DNA of 64,000 bases from contig NZ_JACYUD010000001.1 of the NCBI RefSeq assembly GCF_014841565.1, positions 496,001-560,000 on the forward strand, read 5' to 3'. The translations under genes and the position numbers were made by a program. Shown here piece by piece: positions 44,921-55,025 of this stretch. The DNA comes from Rhizobium sp. CFBP 8762. Lineage in GTDB: Bacteria; Pseudomonadota; Alphaproteobacteria; Rhizobiales; Rhizobiaceae. A model generated the notes under the pieces. That model had not been told where the DNA came from. It saw only the letters and a list, made by a program, of their open reading frames with translations, and did no database searches. The stretch's first letter is position 1. The number at the start of each line of letters is the position of its first letter.

Positions 44921-46693
44921 TTAACCCGGCAGCGGAACGGTGGTGATGGCAGGCTGGGCTGCGGGTCTGCGACGCGACGGCGGCGGTCCGGCTTTGATCT
45001 CCGTCCACATGTCCGGATAGAGCGAACCGTACTGATCACGCAAATCCGCAAGGCCTGACTTGTTGTTCTGGCGCATAAAGCTGAGCGCAAGGCCCTTGAG
45101 ACGGTCTGCTGACTGTTTCCACGCAAACGCCTTGTCGAACCAGGCCTGAGACGCCTGAAACTGTTTGGAATTATAGGCGTACCACCCCAAAATTTCCGCA
45201 TGATCCGCACTTTTCGCATCCATGATGGACTTGCTGTAGGCGGCAATGATGGCTGGATCGATCGCTTCGATCTGCGGCTTCGAGAACTGCGGGGACAGGG
45301 CGTTCAGCAGGAATATAGGATCATCAGACAAGGCCTTCAGATGGCTGGCTGCCACCTGATAGGCTTCGTCATTCAGATTTTGACCGGCAAGACTGAGATA
45401 AAGACCCTTGGCATTGTCAACGCTGTCGTTGACGGCCAAGGCCTTGCGGAACCACTCGGCACTAACAGCAGGCTGGTTGAGCTTATAGTAATACCAACCC
45501 AGCAACGCCAGATCGGCAGGCTTGCCCTGCGCAGTCGCAGCCGCTTTCAGCCGTTGAATGTCGTCATCGGGCAAGGGCGTTTGAGGTGTTGTATCCGTGC
45601 TGGCGTTGAAATTGCTGATATCGCCCCGCGCCATGTCGGTGGTAACCGATTGCAGGGCGAAGGTCATGGCCGGCGTCGTCGCGATCTTGGCAATCGCCGC
45701 GCGCACATCGGCTGGCGGAAAGTCCCGCGTGGCCTTCTGCAATGTCGTCACCAGAATGGCATCGGGAAGACGCTTGTCCCCATCCCGAAACAGAATGCCG
45801 CGATAGACAGCAGAAAGCCCGGTCTTGTCGCCCATATTGGCATAGGCATCAATCATCATCCACAAGAGATCAGCCTGGGTTTCGGTCTTGGGATCAATGT
45901 CCTTTGCCGCGTCAATGACAGCGGGCCAGTTTTGAACCCGGGTGGCTTCCGTCATCAGCACACGCTGCTTCTTCTGGATATACTTCATACTAAAGTCGGC
46001 ACTGGGGTTCCATTGCGGCGCAATTGCCCTTCGGCGTGCGATCTCCGCGTCGATCCCGGCAAAATCGTTGGTTTCGTACATTTTCCAAAGAATCGTATCG
46101 TTGAATGCACGGGCCTCACGCGGCAGGTAGAGATCGGACGGCATGACGAAATCCGGGTATTTCAACCGCAATCGCGCCGCTTCGGCAGCAACCCGATCCT
46201 CCTGCTTCTGCTCGGCATAGTAATAGAGCGCAGCCAAGTCCACCTCCGTTGGACCGGTGGGCAGAGCCGGTGCTGTGGCCTCGGGCGTTTCAACCGGCGC
46301 CGCTGGCTCCTCCAGCAAACCACCCGTTGGCGTGGGCGCAGCCGCTGGAGCAGTTGAAGGCGCAGTTGGGTTCGTTACCGCGGGAGTAACCGGCGACGAT
46401 GGCGCGGGGGTCTGCACAGGCTGAGGTGACGTTGCCGTGGCCGGGGCCTGCAAAGGGGCAACCGAAGTCGGCGCGGCAGGCGCTGAAGCAGGGGGTGTTG
46501 GCTGTGACGGGGGCTGCTGTTGCGGCTGCGCAGCGGTCGGCTGACCGGGGTCGACAGGCGGATCCACAAGGCGAAAGCTCGGCGCGGCGGGTGTAGCCGG
46601 TGCGGCCGTGTTGTTTTGGGCAAGAGCGGACGTCGACAGCATAACCGTTGCGACGACGGCGAGATACCGGACTGAACTGGAAGAATAGGTCAT
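44921..46693 (-). CDS. Exported TPR-like protein of the cellulose operon
   Basis: 590 residues, no firm family. Signal peptide 1-25 (ends STSALAQ), then about 130 residues rich in Pro, Ala, Thr and Gln, then helical repeats that look like degenerate TPRs (ALLGWYYYKLNQPAVSAEWF, AEILGWYAYNSKQFQASQAW). Its ATG overlaps the bcsB stop (ATGA), so it is part of the operon. It takes the place where other operons encode BcsC, whose periplasmic part is TPR, but there is no outer-membrane barrel. A periplasmic assembly or export partner is a reasonable guess. Confidence 0.75.
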   Translation of the reverse strand: MTYSSSSVRYLAVVATVMLSTSALAQNNTAAPATPAAPSFRLVDPPVDPGQPTAAQPQQQPPSQPTPPASAPAAPTSVAPLQAPATATSPQPVQTPAPSSPVTPAVTNPTAPSTAPAAAPTPTGGLLEEPAAPVETPEATAPALPTGPTEVDLAALYYYAEQKQEDRVAAEAARLRLKYPDFVMPSDLYLPREARAFNDTILWKMYETNDFAGIDAEIARRRAIAPQWNPSADFSMKYIQKKQRVLMTEATRVQNWPAVIDAAKDIDPKTETQADLLWMMIDAYANMGDKTGLSAVYRGILFRDGDKRLPDAILVTTLQKATRDFPPADVRAAIAKIATTPAMTFALQSVTTDMARGDISNFNASTDTTPQTPLPDDDIQRLKAAATAQGKPADLALLGWYYYKLNQPAVSAEWFRKALAVNDSVDNAKGLYLSLAGQNLNDEAYQVAASHLKALSDDPIFLLNALSPQFSKPQIEAIDPAIIAAYSKSIMDAKSADHAEILGWYAYNSKQFQASQAWFDKAFAWKQSADRLKGLALSFMRQNNKSGLADLRDQYGSLYPDMWTEIKAGPPPSRRRPAAQPAITTVPLPG

Positions 46694-49038
46694 TTGTCTG
46701 TTCTCACACCCTTCCTTGGCACCAGCCACCCAAGCCAGAGGGCAAACACGCCCATCAGCACGACAACCATCACCACATAAAACTGGAAGTTATCCGAGAA
46801 CCAGGCGGCTGCCAGGCGGCGGATATTACCCGGGGTCTGGTCCGTTATCTCGGCAATGTAACGCGATGTTGCCGGCAGGCTGACGAGCGAGAGATTGGCC
46901 GTTTCAATCGCAGCCGACCCACCCTGCAGGCGGTCCCAGATAAAGGGCTGCAACAAACGGTTGGTTCCGGTGAGCAGATCCTGCGGCGAGCGGGCTTCCA
47001 CAACGGTCCATGTGGCTTCCCCATCGGGTGACTGCGTCTGCGATACACTGACCACGGAGTCCTGAGGATCGATGGCCAATGGCTGGTCCAGGTTTTCGTA
47101 GTTCAGCCAGCGGGCAAACCGCCGTGTCGCATTGTTGAACCAGTCGCGAAGCTCCGCTTTGAAGGACCGTTCCTCATCCAGTTGTGCCGTCGATTTGCGG
47201 AAAGCATCCAGAAGCGCACCAGTGTCACGCGGCGCTGGGGATGGCAGGTCCTGCGCAATGGCTCCGGTTGCGCCTTCATCGGAAACGCCTGCTTCAACCG
47301 ACGGACCGCGACCGACACTGGTCAGCGGAAGGCCCGCGACACTGGCGGAATTGGTTGATTTCATCACCAGTGCGTTGCGCGCACTGGATGGATTGGGTTG
47401 CGCAAATGCGACGGTGGCGTTGAGTGGCTGGCGCGCCGAAAGCGCCAGCCGTGCCATCAATGTCATGGTCGCACTCAGCGACCGAGGCTCTGGCCGGTCG
47501 ACAAACACATCGAATGCTTTTCCGCCGCTATAGGGATAGCCAAGCCCTGCGAAGGCCGACAGATCCGGAAGGCGGCCGATACGCGCCAGCGGCGGCACAT
47601 AGAGCGAGGTCGTATCCAGCATCGCCAGCCGGGGACGACCGGAATCGTTGCGACCGGGCGCACAGACATCGTCGGAATCCATGGGCACTTCTGCCACCAG
47701 TTCCACGCGATTGACGCCGGGGCGGAAGGACCGCAGTGGCAGTTCGATCAGCTTGCCTTTAAATTCCTGTCCATCCGTATTGCGGAATGGGAAACTGCGG
47801 ATCACGAGATCATTGACCCGAACCAGCAATTGCGAGGTTCGTTTCAGTCCCGGAGAGGTCGCAGCGCGCAATTGCAGATCGATTGCGCCGTAGTCTGCCG
47901 GGTAGAAATCCGATGGCATGACCAGATCGAACGAGGTGCGCGACAGCCGACCGGCAAAGCTGCGGCTGGTGAAGCCGGTATCGGCCAGCGTGTAGGTGGT
48001 GGAGGGTTCCACCTGCAAGCTGCCGGAGCGCGGAGCGAAAATCCCACTCTGGAAGCCCTTGCTCATCGGCCCCTGCACCGCACTGGCCAGCGAGCGGCTC
48101 AATTCCGCCGACGTGTTGCCCTTGAGAAACACGGAGGCACGCCCTTCGGTGGTGCCATCGCGCACCGACAAGCCCGGAGCGGCGGCATCGAATGTAGCAT
48201 TCAAGGCGGCATTCTGTGCACGGGTCTGTGTCGTGCCGACAAACACATCAATGCCCGGCCCTGAGCCCGGCGTGTTGGAAACCGACACGGATATATCCTG
48301 CCGGTTCAAAAACAGGGTCAACGTTTCCATCAATGGGGCGGCGTCATTGACCATCTGCGGTGAGACTGCGCCATCGATCACCAGCGTCAGATCGGTCAGA
48401 CCCGCGCTGTTTCTGCCAACGGCGAGCAGATCGCTCGGGGTGGTAAACCCCTGCCGCTTGACCGGGGCAAAGCCGCTTGTCAGCGGATCGATCCGCGTCC
48501 AGAGTTCGTAGGTCGCTTCCAGCGAGCAATCCACGCGGTGATACTGGCGCGCACGAAGGGTGACATCATTGCGCCCCTCGCGCAGGAAGTCCGCATTCAG
48601 GCGGATGGATTCCGTTTTCAGGCCGTTCGGCGATGCGATCTGCACCGAACCTACGGCCCGACCATTGACCTCGATGTCCAGTTGTGACGCATCCGGGATG
48701 ACCGATACGGCGTTCTGGTAGGCCAGAACCAGCGCACCGCCATCGGCCAACTGGCTGGCGGCCAGGCTGAACGTTAAATGCGTTGACCCGTCTTCACCAT
48801 CGAGATTGAACTGGTCCAGCGCCTGCTCAAACGGAATAAGCGCCTGTGTCGCTACGGCCGCCGGGGCGCCGGGTGCAGGCGTGTCATTGCCGAGCAGGCT
48901 GCCGCCTGCCGGAGCCGTCGACCGACCCGTTTGCGTTTGTGACGGTGCGGGATCGACCAGCGTCTGTGCAAATGCAGCACCGGTGAGAAGTCCGAGAGTC
49001 AATGACGAAGTGAGCAGATACCGGCCAAGTCTAACCAT
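46690..49038 (-). CDS. bcsB: Cellulose synthase regulatory/periplasmic subunit BcsB
   Basis: 782 residues. Signal peptide ends GAAFAQ. The periplasmic body carries alternating carbohydrate-binding-like and flavodoxin-like domains, as in BcsB (ALVLAYQNAVSVIPDASQLD; LNADFLREGRNDVTLRARQY). A C-terminal membrane anchor (FYVVMVVVLMGVFALWLGWL) contacts BcsA. BcsB guides the glucan through the periplasm. ATG 49038 overlaps the bcsA end by eight bases; GTG 49050 is an alternative start. Confidence 0.92.
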   Translation of the reverse strand: MVRLGRYLLTSSLTLGLLTGAAFAQTLVDPAPSQTQTGRSTAPAGGSLLGNDTPAPGAPAAVATQALIPFEQALDQFNLDGEDGSTHLTFSLAASQLADGGALVLAYQNAVSVIPDASQLDIEVNGRAVGSVQIASPNGLKTESIRLNADFLREGRNDVTLRARQYHRVDCSLEATYELWTRIDPLTSGFAPVKRQGFTTPSDLLAVGRNSAGLTDLTLVIDGAVSPQMVNDAAPLMETLTLFLNRQDISVSVSNTPGSGPGIDVFVGTTQTRAQNAALNATFDAAAPGLSVRDGTTEGRASVFLKGNTSAELSRSLASAVQGPMSKGFQSGIFAPRSGSLQVEPSTTYTLADTGFTSRSFAGRLSRTSFDLVMPSDFYPADYGAIDLQLRAATSPGLKRTSQLLVRVNDLVIRSFPFRNTDGQEFKGKLIELPLRSFRPGVNRVELVAEVPMDSDDVCAPGRNDSGRPRLAMLDTTSLYVPPLARIGRLPDLSAFAGLGYPYSGGKAFDVFVDRPEPRSLSATMTLMARLALSARQPLNATVAFAQPNPSSARNALVMKSTNSASVAGLPLTSVGRGPSVEAGVSDEGATGAIAQDLPSPAPRDTGALLDAFRKSTAQLDEERSFKAELRDWFNNATRRFARWLNYENLDQPLAIDPQDSVVSVSQTQSPDGEATWTVVEARSPQDLLTGTNRLLQPFIWDRLQGGSAAIETANLSLVSLPATSRYIAEITDQTPGNIRRLAAAWFSDNFQFYVVMVVVLMGVFALWLGWLVPRKGVRTDK

Positions 49039-51298
49039 AATACGTGCCACGCGCCTTTGCTGCTGCTTCAGGGTCCAGATGAATGACCTCGTTCTCTGGA
49101 TCGCTATCGGTTTTCAACAGAACCGGCGCATCCCCAAACGACTGAACGACGGACTCACGGATAAATCCGATGGAGTAGCGCAAAGCCCGCAGGCTCTCGG
49201 TGAAACTCCACAGGACGTAGCGCCCCGTGCCCCAAAGGAAGTTTTTGCGTACCTGACGGCGCAGCAGACGTTCCTGCAGCACTGCCTGATCGGAATACAT
49301 CATTTCGGCAATCGCAACGAAGGTGTCAGGCGTGCGCTCCGCATAGGCAAAGCCGTATGTCGTGGCACCCTCGCCCTTGTGAACGGAACGGCAGACAACA
49401 CTGAACAGGATCAACTGACCGCCGCGACGCAGTTCGATGGTCGCGTGAAGCGGATCGGCCATATCAACCGCAGGCGCATTATCAATGAATTCTATCGACA
49501 CGCCGCCATTCGATGCATCAAGAATAATCACCGAATAACGCTTGTCTGCCACCCGCATTATCGCATGGCGCTTGACCGGCAAACGCTGGTTGCGACGCAG
49601 TTCACGTCGCTCGGCGATGGCGCCCAGCGCTGCACCGGCAAGGCTGAGATTGACGATGTTCCAGCCCGCAACGATCATCAGCAACTCGCTGGCGACCGGT
49701 TCCGTCATCAGGCGATACCCGGAGTAAAGCGCGGCGGCGAGCAGAAGAAAGAAGATGGCAAAATACGGCAGAGCCAGAGGCGACAGCTTGCTGCGGTCCA
49801 GCGTCTGCCCTTTGGCGGTAACGTTGAAGGTCGGTTTTCGTGGATTGCGCACCACACTGATAATGCTGCCCAGCAGCAGCACGGACTGCACATATTCATA
49901 GAGTTCGGAAATCCACGGCCAGCGCACTTTACCATACAGATAGCTCTGCATGGCGAACGAACTGATCAGATAGGTTACCGCATAGGAGGCAAATTCCAGA
50001 ATGTTCGCCTCGTAGATTTCCAGCGAGAAGAAAATGTAAAGCAGCGGCGAGAACATGAAGATCAGCCGCGACAGCGGAAACAGCCAGAACAGGTTGATGC
50101 CGGCGTAGCAGATGCGCTGCGCCATGGTGAGACCACGGGCCAGAAACGGACGCCGCAAAATCAGAATCTGCAACATGCCCTGACACCAGCGCGCGCGCTG
50201 ACCAATGAAGGAAACAAAGGTTTCCGGCTGCAAGCCCGCAATCAACGGCTTATCAACATAGATGCTGTGCCAGCCGCTGGAATGAAGCGCCAGCGCGGTT
50301 TCGCAGTCTTCGGTAATCGTCTGACCGGAAAAGCCATCGGCGGTGTTCAGCGCCTCGCGGCGCAGGACGGCTGCGGACCCACAGAAGAACGAGGAGTTCC
50401 ACTTGTCCAGCCCGCGCTGGAGAATGGAATAGAACATCTCGTTTTCAGACGGCATGCGTTTGAAGGTCTTGAGGTTCTTTTCCAGCGGATCGGGATTGAG
50501 AAAGTAATGCGGGGTCTGCACCAGAAACAGCTTCGGGTCTTCACGGAAGAAACCCACGGTCTCTTTCAGAAAGTCACGAACGGGCGCGTGGTCGGCATCG
50601 AACACGACCACGAGTTCACCGTTTGAAATTTTCAGCCCTTCATTCAGATTGCCTGCCTTGGCATGATCGTTCTTTTTACGCGCGTGATAGTTCACGCCCA
50701 TGGCCTCGCAGAGCGCCTTCAACTGGCCATGACGATAGTTTGCCGCCAGCGCCTGACGGGGGTCGCTCTGGTTGCGCTTGGCTTCGGTGCCACCATCGTC
50801 CAGCAAATAGATGTTCAACCGGTCCTGCGGATAGGCAATGAGCTTGCAGGCTGCCAGCGTGCCAGCCAGCAGCTCCGGGTCCTCATTATAGCTGGGAATG
50901 AAGATATCCACCGTCGGCAGATCGTTGGGAGCGCCCATGTCGGGCGTGATGCGCTTGACCGGGTCCACCACCATAAAATAGCTGATGGCCAGCATCGCGA
51001 GACAGTACATCTCGGCCAGATACAGAATAATGGCTGGAATGAAGTTGATCGGCTCGGAAATACTGGGAAGCGTTTCAGTCGTCCGCCAAAACGCATAACG
51101 CAGCGCCATAATCCCGGCAAAAATCAGGGTTACCAACCGGAAGCTGGCTTTTTCAGGCCGCGTCATGCCAAGGAACATGATGCCGAGAACAGCAAAGCTC
51201 AGCATAAGCTGCGCCTGCAAGCTCATGGGAAGGAAGATCAAGCCCAGACCAAGCAAACCTGCGGGAATGGCAATCAATTTTGCTAGGAACATGGCCAT
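49031..51298 (-). CDS. bcsA: Cellulose synthase catalytic subunit BcsA
   Basis: Inner-membrane GT2 synthase of 755 residues that polymerises UDP-glucose to beta-1,4-glucan. GT motifs: DDG (Asp167/168), DAD (234-236), FFCGS (304-308), TED (329-331), QRARW (367-371). The C-terminal PilZ domain has RRNQR (568-572) and DASNGG (594-599), the c-di-GMP binding residues, so allosteric activation is expected. About eight membrane helices. It is the first gene of an operon bcsA-bcsB-TPR protein; bcsZ, bcsC, bcsQ and bcsN are not seen. Confidence 0.96.
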   Translation of the reverse strand: MAMFLAKLIAIPAGLLGLGLIFLPMSLQAQLMLSFAVLGIMFLGMTRPEKASFRLVTLIFAGIMALRYAFWRTTETLPSISEPINFIPAIILYLAEMYCLAMLAISYFMVVDPVKRITPDMGAPNDLPTVDIFIPSYNEDPELLAGTLAACKLIAYPQDRLNIYLLDDGGTEAKRNQSDPRQALAANYRHGQLKALCEAMGVNYHARKKNDHAKAGNLNEGLKISNGELVVVFDADHAPVRDFLKETVGFFREDPKLFLVQTPHYFLNPDPLEKNLKTFKRMPSENEMFYSILQRGLDKWNSSFFCGSAAVLRREALNTADGFSGQTITEDCETALALHSSGWHSIYVDKPLIAGLQPETFVSFIGQRARWCQGMLQILILRRPFLARGLTMAQRICYAGINLFWLFPLSRLIFMFSPLLYIFFSLEIYEANILEFASYAVTYLISSFAMQSYLYGKVRWPWISELYEYVQSVLLLGSIISVVRNPRKPTFNVTAKGQTLDRSKLSPLALPYFAIFFLLLAAALYSGYRLMTEPVASELLMIVAGWNIVNLSLAGAALGAIAERRELRRNQRLPVKRHAIMRVADKRYSVIILDASNGGVSIEFIDNAPAVDMADPLHATIELRRGGQLILFSVVCRSVHKGEGATTYGFAYAERTPDTFVAIAEMMYSDQAVLQERLLRRQVRKNFLWGTGRYVLWSFTESLRALRYSIGFIRESVVQSFGDAPVLLKTDSDPENEVIHLDPEAAAKARGTYYG

Positions 51299-51538
51299 CG
51301 TCCTTACCGCTCGGCGTCTACCTCATGTAGACCTCTTCCGCGCGAATTCCAGAAGCTCTAAAACAAGCAACGTCAACAGTTTATGAATCAGGGCAGTTCG
51401 GCCACCCAATGCCCGCATACGTGGTAAATAAATAACTACGCCTTTTTAGGGGCTAGAAATTTAAACGTACGCCATTCGAATAGGTTTCAGTGATTCTGCT
51501 TCACGAATGCGAGAGTTTTCAAACACGATGAATAAGAG

Positions 51539-51615
51539 TGGTACGGTTGGGTGGTCTCGAACCACCGACCTCAGGATCCACAATCCTGCGCTCTAACCAA
51601 CTGAGCTACAACCGC
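51539..51615 (-). tRNA. tRNA-His (anticodon GTG)
   Basis: 77 bases including an encoded CCA. The acceptor GCGGTTG pairs with CAACCGT (G1 with U72). D arm GCTC...GAGC, anticodon stem CAGGA/TCCTG with loop TTGTGGA, T arm GGTGG-TTCGAGA-CCACC. The discriminator is A73, and there is no encoded extra G at -1, which agrees with the unusual alphaproteobacterial tRNA-His class. Confidence 0.95.
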
Positions 51616-51867
51616 ATCTATCCGCGTCAACAAACGCTTGGGCGGTCACATACGGCGGTCCCGTTTTTTTTGCAAGAGCCCTCCGGGACTTACCGTCAAA
51701 AAAAGCTGCGGTCGGTCCAATCCGAATGAACAGAGCAACGAAGTTTTAAACCTGCCCACCTAGGCTCGTGTTTACTGATGCAAGCGGAACGGTGAGCATT
51801 AACCCTCTCACGCGAAATCCCGTCGGCATACACGCCGGACACTGGACCCTTTTCCTGTCCACAGGTA

Positions 51868-51882
51868 TTAAGACTGTATTAA
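51868..51882 (+). promoter_or_regulatory. CtrA-binding motif
   Basis: TTAA-N7-TTAA (51868-51882), the core of the CtrA box, 23 bases before the ATG of the histidine kinase gene. The rest of the gap between the tRNA and this gene (51616-51867) shows no gene or terminator. Confidence 0.55.
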
Positions 51883-51905
51883 GAAAGTGTAGGGGTCATC
51901 CACGT

Positions 51906-54900
51906 ATGCCCGCCAGACAGTATCCGTTTATCGATATCGCCGTGCATGCACGGGTACGAGAGCACTTTGCCAGAGGCGAAGCGGCTGTCCTGTTGTCAAC
52001 TGATCTGTCGGCGGTGCTGTGGGCCAATGGTCAGGGTGCGGTGTTGTTCGGCCATGCCTCCATTTATGACTTTCTGGAAAGCGGTATCAACCGCGCTGAT
52101 ATTCTGTTTCGCCAGATGGAAACAGCGGTTGGCCAATTGCGCGGGAACGGTGATGTCACCGCCTTTGTCATGCGGGTTACTGCCGGGTTCAGCCGCGTGG
52201 CCGTCAATGCTCATGTGGAAAAAATCAATCTGCGCACGGGCGAAACCGCCATTCTGTTCACCGTTGCGGCGGATCGCAACGCCCTGAACGAAGAGGCCTG
52301 CGCGCAACGCATGTTGTCCGGGCTGGACGATCCCGATACACATATGGCGGTGCTGGATGGCAATGGCCGCATCGTTGCCGCCTCCCCCGGCTTCCGGTCG
52401 CTGGAGATGAGCGACACCACGCGTCAGCAGCTTGTGGATGCCGTTGGCCGGGACCGGGACTGGCTGGTCAAGCGGCCCGTATCGACAGGGCGCGGCACGT
52501 TGCCAGCGGCCATCGGCAAGCTGTCCGACAATCCTGCCTTGCATCTGCTGTTTGCGGTTGAGACCGTGCTTGGGACGCTGGACACCGAGGCGCCGGAGGC
52601 CGTAGCGCCAGCGGCGGACATGGCTGCGGAGGCACCTGTCGCAACGCCGGTCGTGGCTGAAACACCGGCGGTACCAGAACCTGTTGCACCACCCGTGCAG
52701 CATTCAAAGCCAGCCTTCACCTTTCTGTCCAACCGCCCCGCCGTTCGCTTTGTCTGGAAGGTGGCGGCGGATGGTCGTTTCAGCGATGTATCCGATGAGT
52801 TTGCCACGGCGGTCGGGCCGCGATCGGCCAATATTTCCGGCAAGTTGTTTGTGGATGTTGCCCGCGACTTCGGCCTTGATCCGCAAGGCGAAATCACCGC
52901 TCTGTTGCAAAAGCGTGATACCTGGTCCGGCAAAACGATTTTTTGGCCGGTGCAGGATACCGATCTGGTCGTGCCGGTCGATCTGGCGGCACTGCCCACC
53001 TATTCCCGCGACCGGGAATTTGATGGCTTCCGGGGCTTCGGCATCGTCAGAGTGGCTGATGCGGTTGAGGATAAAGACGCCCGCGGCCTGTTTCTGCCTA
53101 TCCCGGAGCCAGAGGTGGTGCCCGAGCCTGAAAGCGCGTCCGAGGCGGAGCAGCGAACAGGAACGCCCGATAATAACATCGTCTCTCTCAACCTTCCCCA
53201 AGCGCCACGGGCGGAAACCCTCAGCAATACGGAAAAAGCGGCTTTTCGTGAGATTGCCCGCAAGCTGACGGAGACGTTCGGCAAGGGTGCCACCACCACA
53301 GACCAGAGCGAGCGTGTGGACGATACGGCCAGCGCGGCGGCAGAGCCTGAAATTATTTCCGCGCCAGAGCCGGAAGACGACGATGGGGCAATCCTGACCC
53401 CGGAAACGCTGCATGATCTCGTGCCACCCCGCACGAAAATGGCCACCGGCTTTTCCGCCGACGAGGTCAACGCCCTGCCCGTGGCGGCATTGGTGCACGG
53501 CGGCGACCGTCTGTTCTATGCCAATGCAGCGTTTCTGACCTTGACCGGCTACGATTCTCTGGATGACTTGGCGGACGAAGGCGGCATTGACGCGCTATTT
53601 GCCGACCAGGATGACGGCCTGTTTGAACTCCCGCCCGGTGAGGTCATGTTGATCCGCGCCAATGGCCGGTTGTTGCCCGTCACGGCCCGCCTGCAATCGG
53701 TGCGCTGGGAAGACACGACTGCGCTGATGCTGTCGATCACACCGACAGACGCCGATACCGGTGCGGATCAGGACAATACGCCACCAGCGAAAACGACACC
53801 CTCCGAGCCAACGACTGCCGCCAGCGAAAAGAGCTTTCGGATCGAAGCCGATGAGTTGAGGTCTATTCTGGAAACGGCCACCGATGGCGTCGTGATCGTC
53901 AGCGCTGAGGGTGAAATCCGGTCTTTGAACCGGTCTGCCAGCGCGCTTTTCAACTACGACCAGACCGAAACACGCGGCAAACCCTTTGCCATGCTGTTTG
54001 CCCATGAAAGCCAGCGGGCTGTGCTGGATTATCTGGCGGGGCTATCCGGCCATGGCGTGGCCAGCGTGCTGAACGATGGCCGCGAAGTCATCGGGCGCGA
54101 GGCATCTGGCGGCTTCATTCCGCTGTTCATGACCATGGGCCGCCTGTCATCCTCCAACGGCTATTGCGCTGTTATTCGCGACATTACCCAGTGGAAGCGC
54201 ACGGAAGACGAGTTGCGCAACGCCAAACGCGCCGCCGAAACCGCCAATGCCCACAAGACTGATTTTCTGGCACGCGTCAGCCACGAAATCCGCACACCGT
54301 TGAACGCCATTATCGGCTTTTCCGACATGATGGCCAATGAGCATTTTGGGCCAATCGGTCATCCCCGCTATATTGAATATGCCAATGATATTGGCCGGTC
54401 CGGGCGTCATGTGCTCGATATCGTCAATGATCTTCTGGATATTTCCAAGATCGAAGCGGGCGAGATGGATCTGGAGTTTGCAGCGGTCGGTCTGAATGAG
54501 ACCGTCTCGGAAGCGGTATCTCTCGTTCAACCTCAGGCCAACGGCCAGCGAGTGATCATCCGCACTTCGCTGTCCACGGCGGTGCCGGATGTTGTGGCTG
54601 ATCTGCGCTCCATCAAGCAGATGGCGCTCAACATTCTGTCCAACTCCATACGGTTTACCCCGCCCGGTGGCCAGATCGTGGTGTCCACGGCCTACGAAGC
54701 CAATGGCAGCGTCGCGCTACGCATTCGCGACACCGGAATCGGCATGTCCAGAATGGAACTGGAGCAGGCCATGAAGCCCTTCCGGCAGGTGACAACCGGC
54801 GCGCACAAACGCGGCGATGGCACAGGTCTCGGACTTCCGCTGACGAAGGCCATGGCCGAAGCCAATCGTGCGACTTTCTCCATTCAATCCGCCCCCAATG

Positions 54901-54953
54901 AGGGAACTTTGGTGGAAATCTGCTTTCCGCCGCAGCGTGTTCTGGCCGATTGA
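51906..54953 (+). CDS. PAS-domain sensor histidine kinase, CbrA/PdhS-like
   Basis: 1015 residues, no membrane segments. The N-terminal sensor region begins YPFIDIAVHARVREHFARGE. A long Ala/Pro/Glu-rich linker follows, then a PAS domain (about 660-790, ILETATDGVVIVSAEGEIR) and the kinase core. The H-box is VSHEIRTPLNAIIGF with His793, then N-box NILSNSIRF, DTGIGMS and GTGLGLPLTKAM. The core (FGPIGHPRYIEYANDI) fits the PleC/DivJ/PdhS family that controls DivK, and the size and context fit Sinorhizobium CbrA. ATG 51906 is preferred over the open frame from 51768, which would run through a CtrA box. Confidence 0.85.
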   Translation: MPARQYPFIDIAVHARVREHFARGEAAVLLSTDLSAVLWANGQGAVLFGHASIYDFLESGINRADILFRQMETAVGQLRGNGDVTAFVMRVTAGFSRVAVNAHVEKINLRTGETAILFTVAADRNALNEEACAQRMLSGLDDPDTHMAVLDGNGRIVAASPGFRSLEMSDTTRQQLVDAVGRDRDWLVKRPVSTGRGTLPAAIGKLSDNPALHLLFAVETVLGTLDTEAPEAVAPAADMAAEAPVATPVVAETPAVPEPVAPPVQHSKPAFTFLSNRPAVRFVWKVAADGRFSDVSDEFATAVGPRSANISGKLFVDVARDFGLDPQGEITALLQKRDTWSGKTIFWPVQDTDLVVPVDLAALPTYSRDREFDGFRGFGIVRVADAVEDKDARGLFLPIPEPEVVPEPESASEAEQRTGTPDNNIVSLNLPQAPRAETLSNTEKAAFREIARKLTETFGKGATTTDQSERVDDTASAAAEPEIISAPEPEDDDGAILTPETLHDLVPPRTKMATGFSADEVNALPVAALVHGGDRLFYANAAFLTLTGYDSLDDLADEGGIDALFADQDDGLFELPPGEVMLIRANGRLLPVTARLQSVRWEDTTALMLSITPTDADTGADQDNTPPAKTTPSEPTTAASEKSFRIEADELRSILETATDGVVIVSAEGEIRSLNRSASALFNYDQTETRGKPFAMLFAHESQRAVLDYLAGLSGHGVASVLNDGREVIGREASGGFIPLFMTMGRLSSSNGYCAVIRDITQWKRTEDELRNAKRAAETANAHKTDFLARVSHEIRTPLNAIIGFSDMMANEHFGPIGHPRYIEYANDIGRSGRHVLDIVNDLLDISKIEAGEMDLEFAAVGLNETVSEAVSLVQPQANGQRVIIRTSLSTAVPDVVADLRSIKQMALNILSNSIRFTPPGGQIVVSTAYEANGSVALRIRDTGIGMSRMELEQAMKPFRQVTTGAHKRGDGTGLGLPLTKAMAEANRATFSIQSAPNEGTLVEICFPPQRVLAD

Positions 54954-55025
54954 TTTTGCAGGGGTCTATGCTGTAGGAATGTTGAGTAGATCGGAATAGT
55001 ATCCGACATTCAATGAGAGACTTCC

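Noticed and set aside
51464-51488. EcfG-like site upstream of bcsA (minus strand GAAAC-N16-CGTT)
   Set aside because: One mismatch in the -35 GGAAC and about 165 bases from the start codon; not counted with the exact sites.
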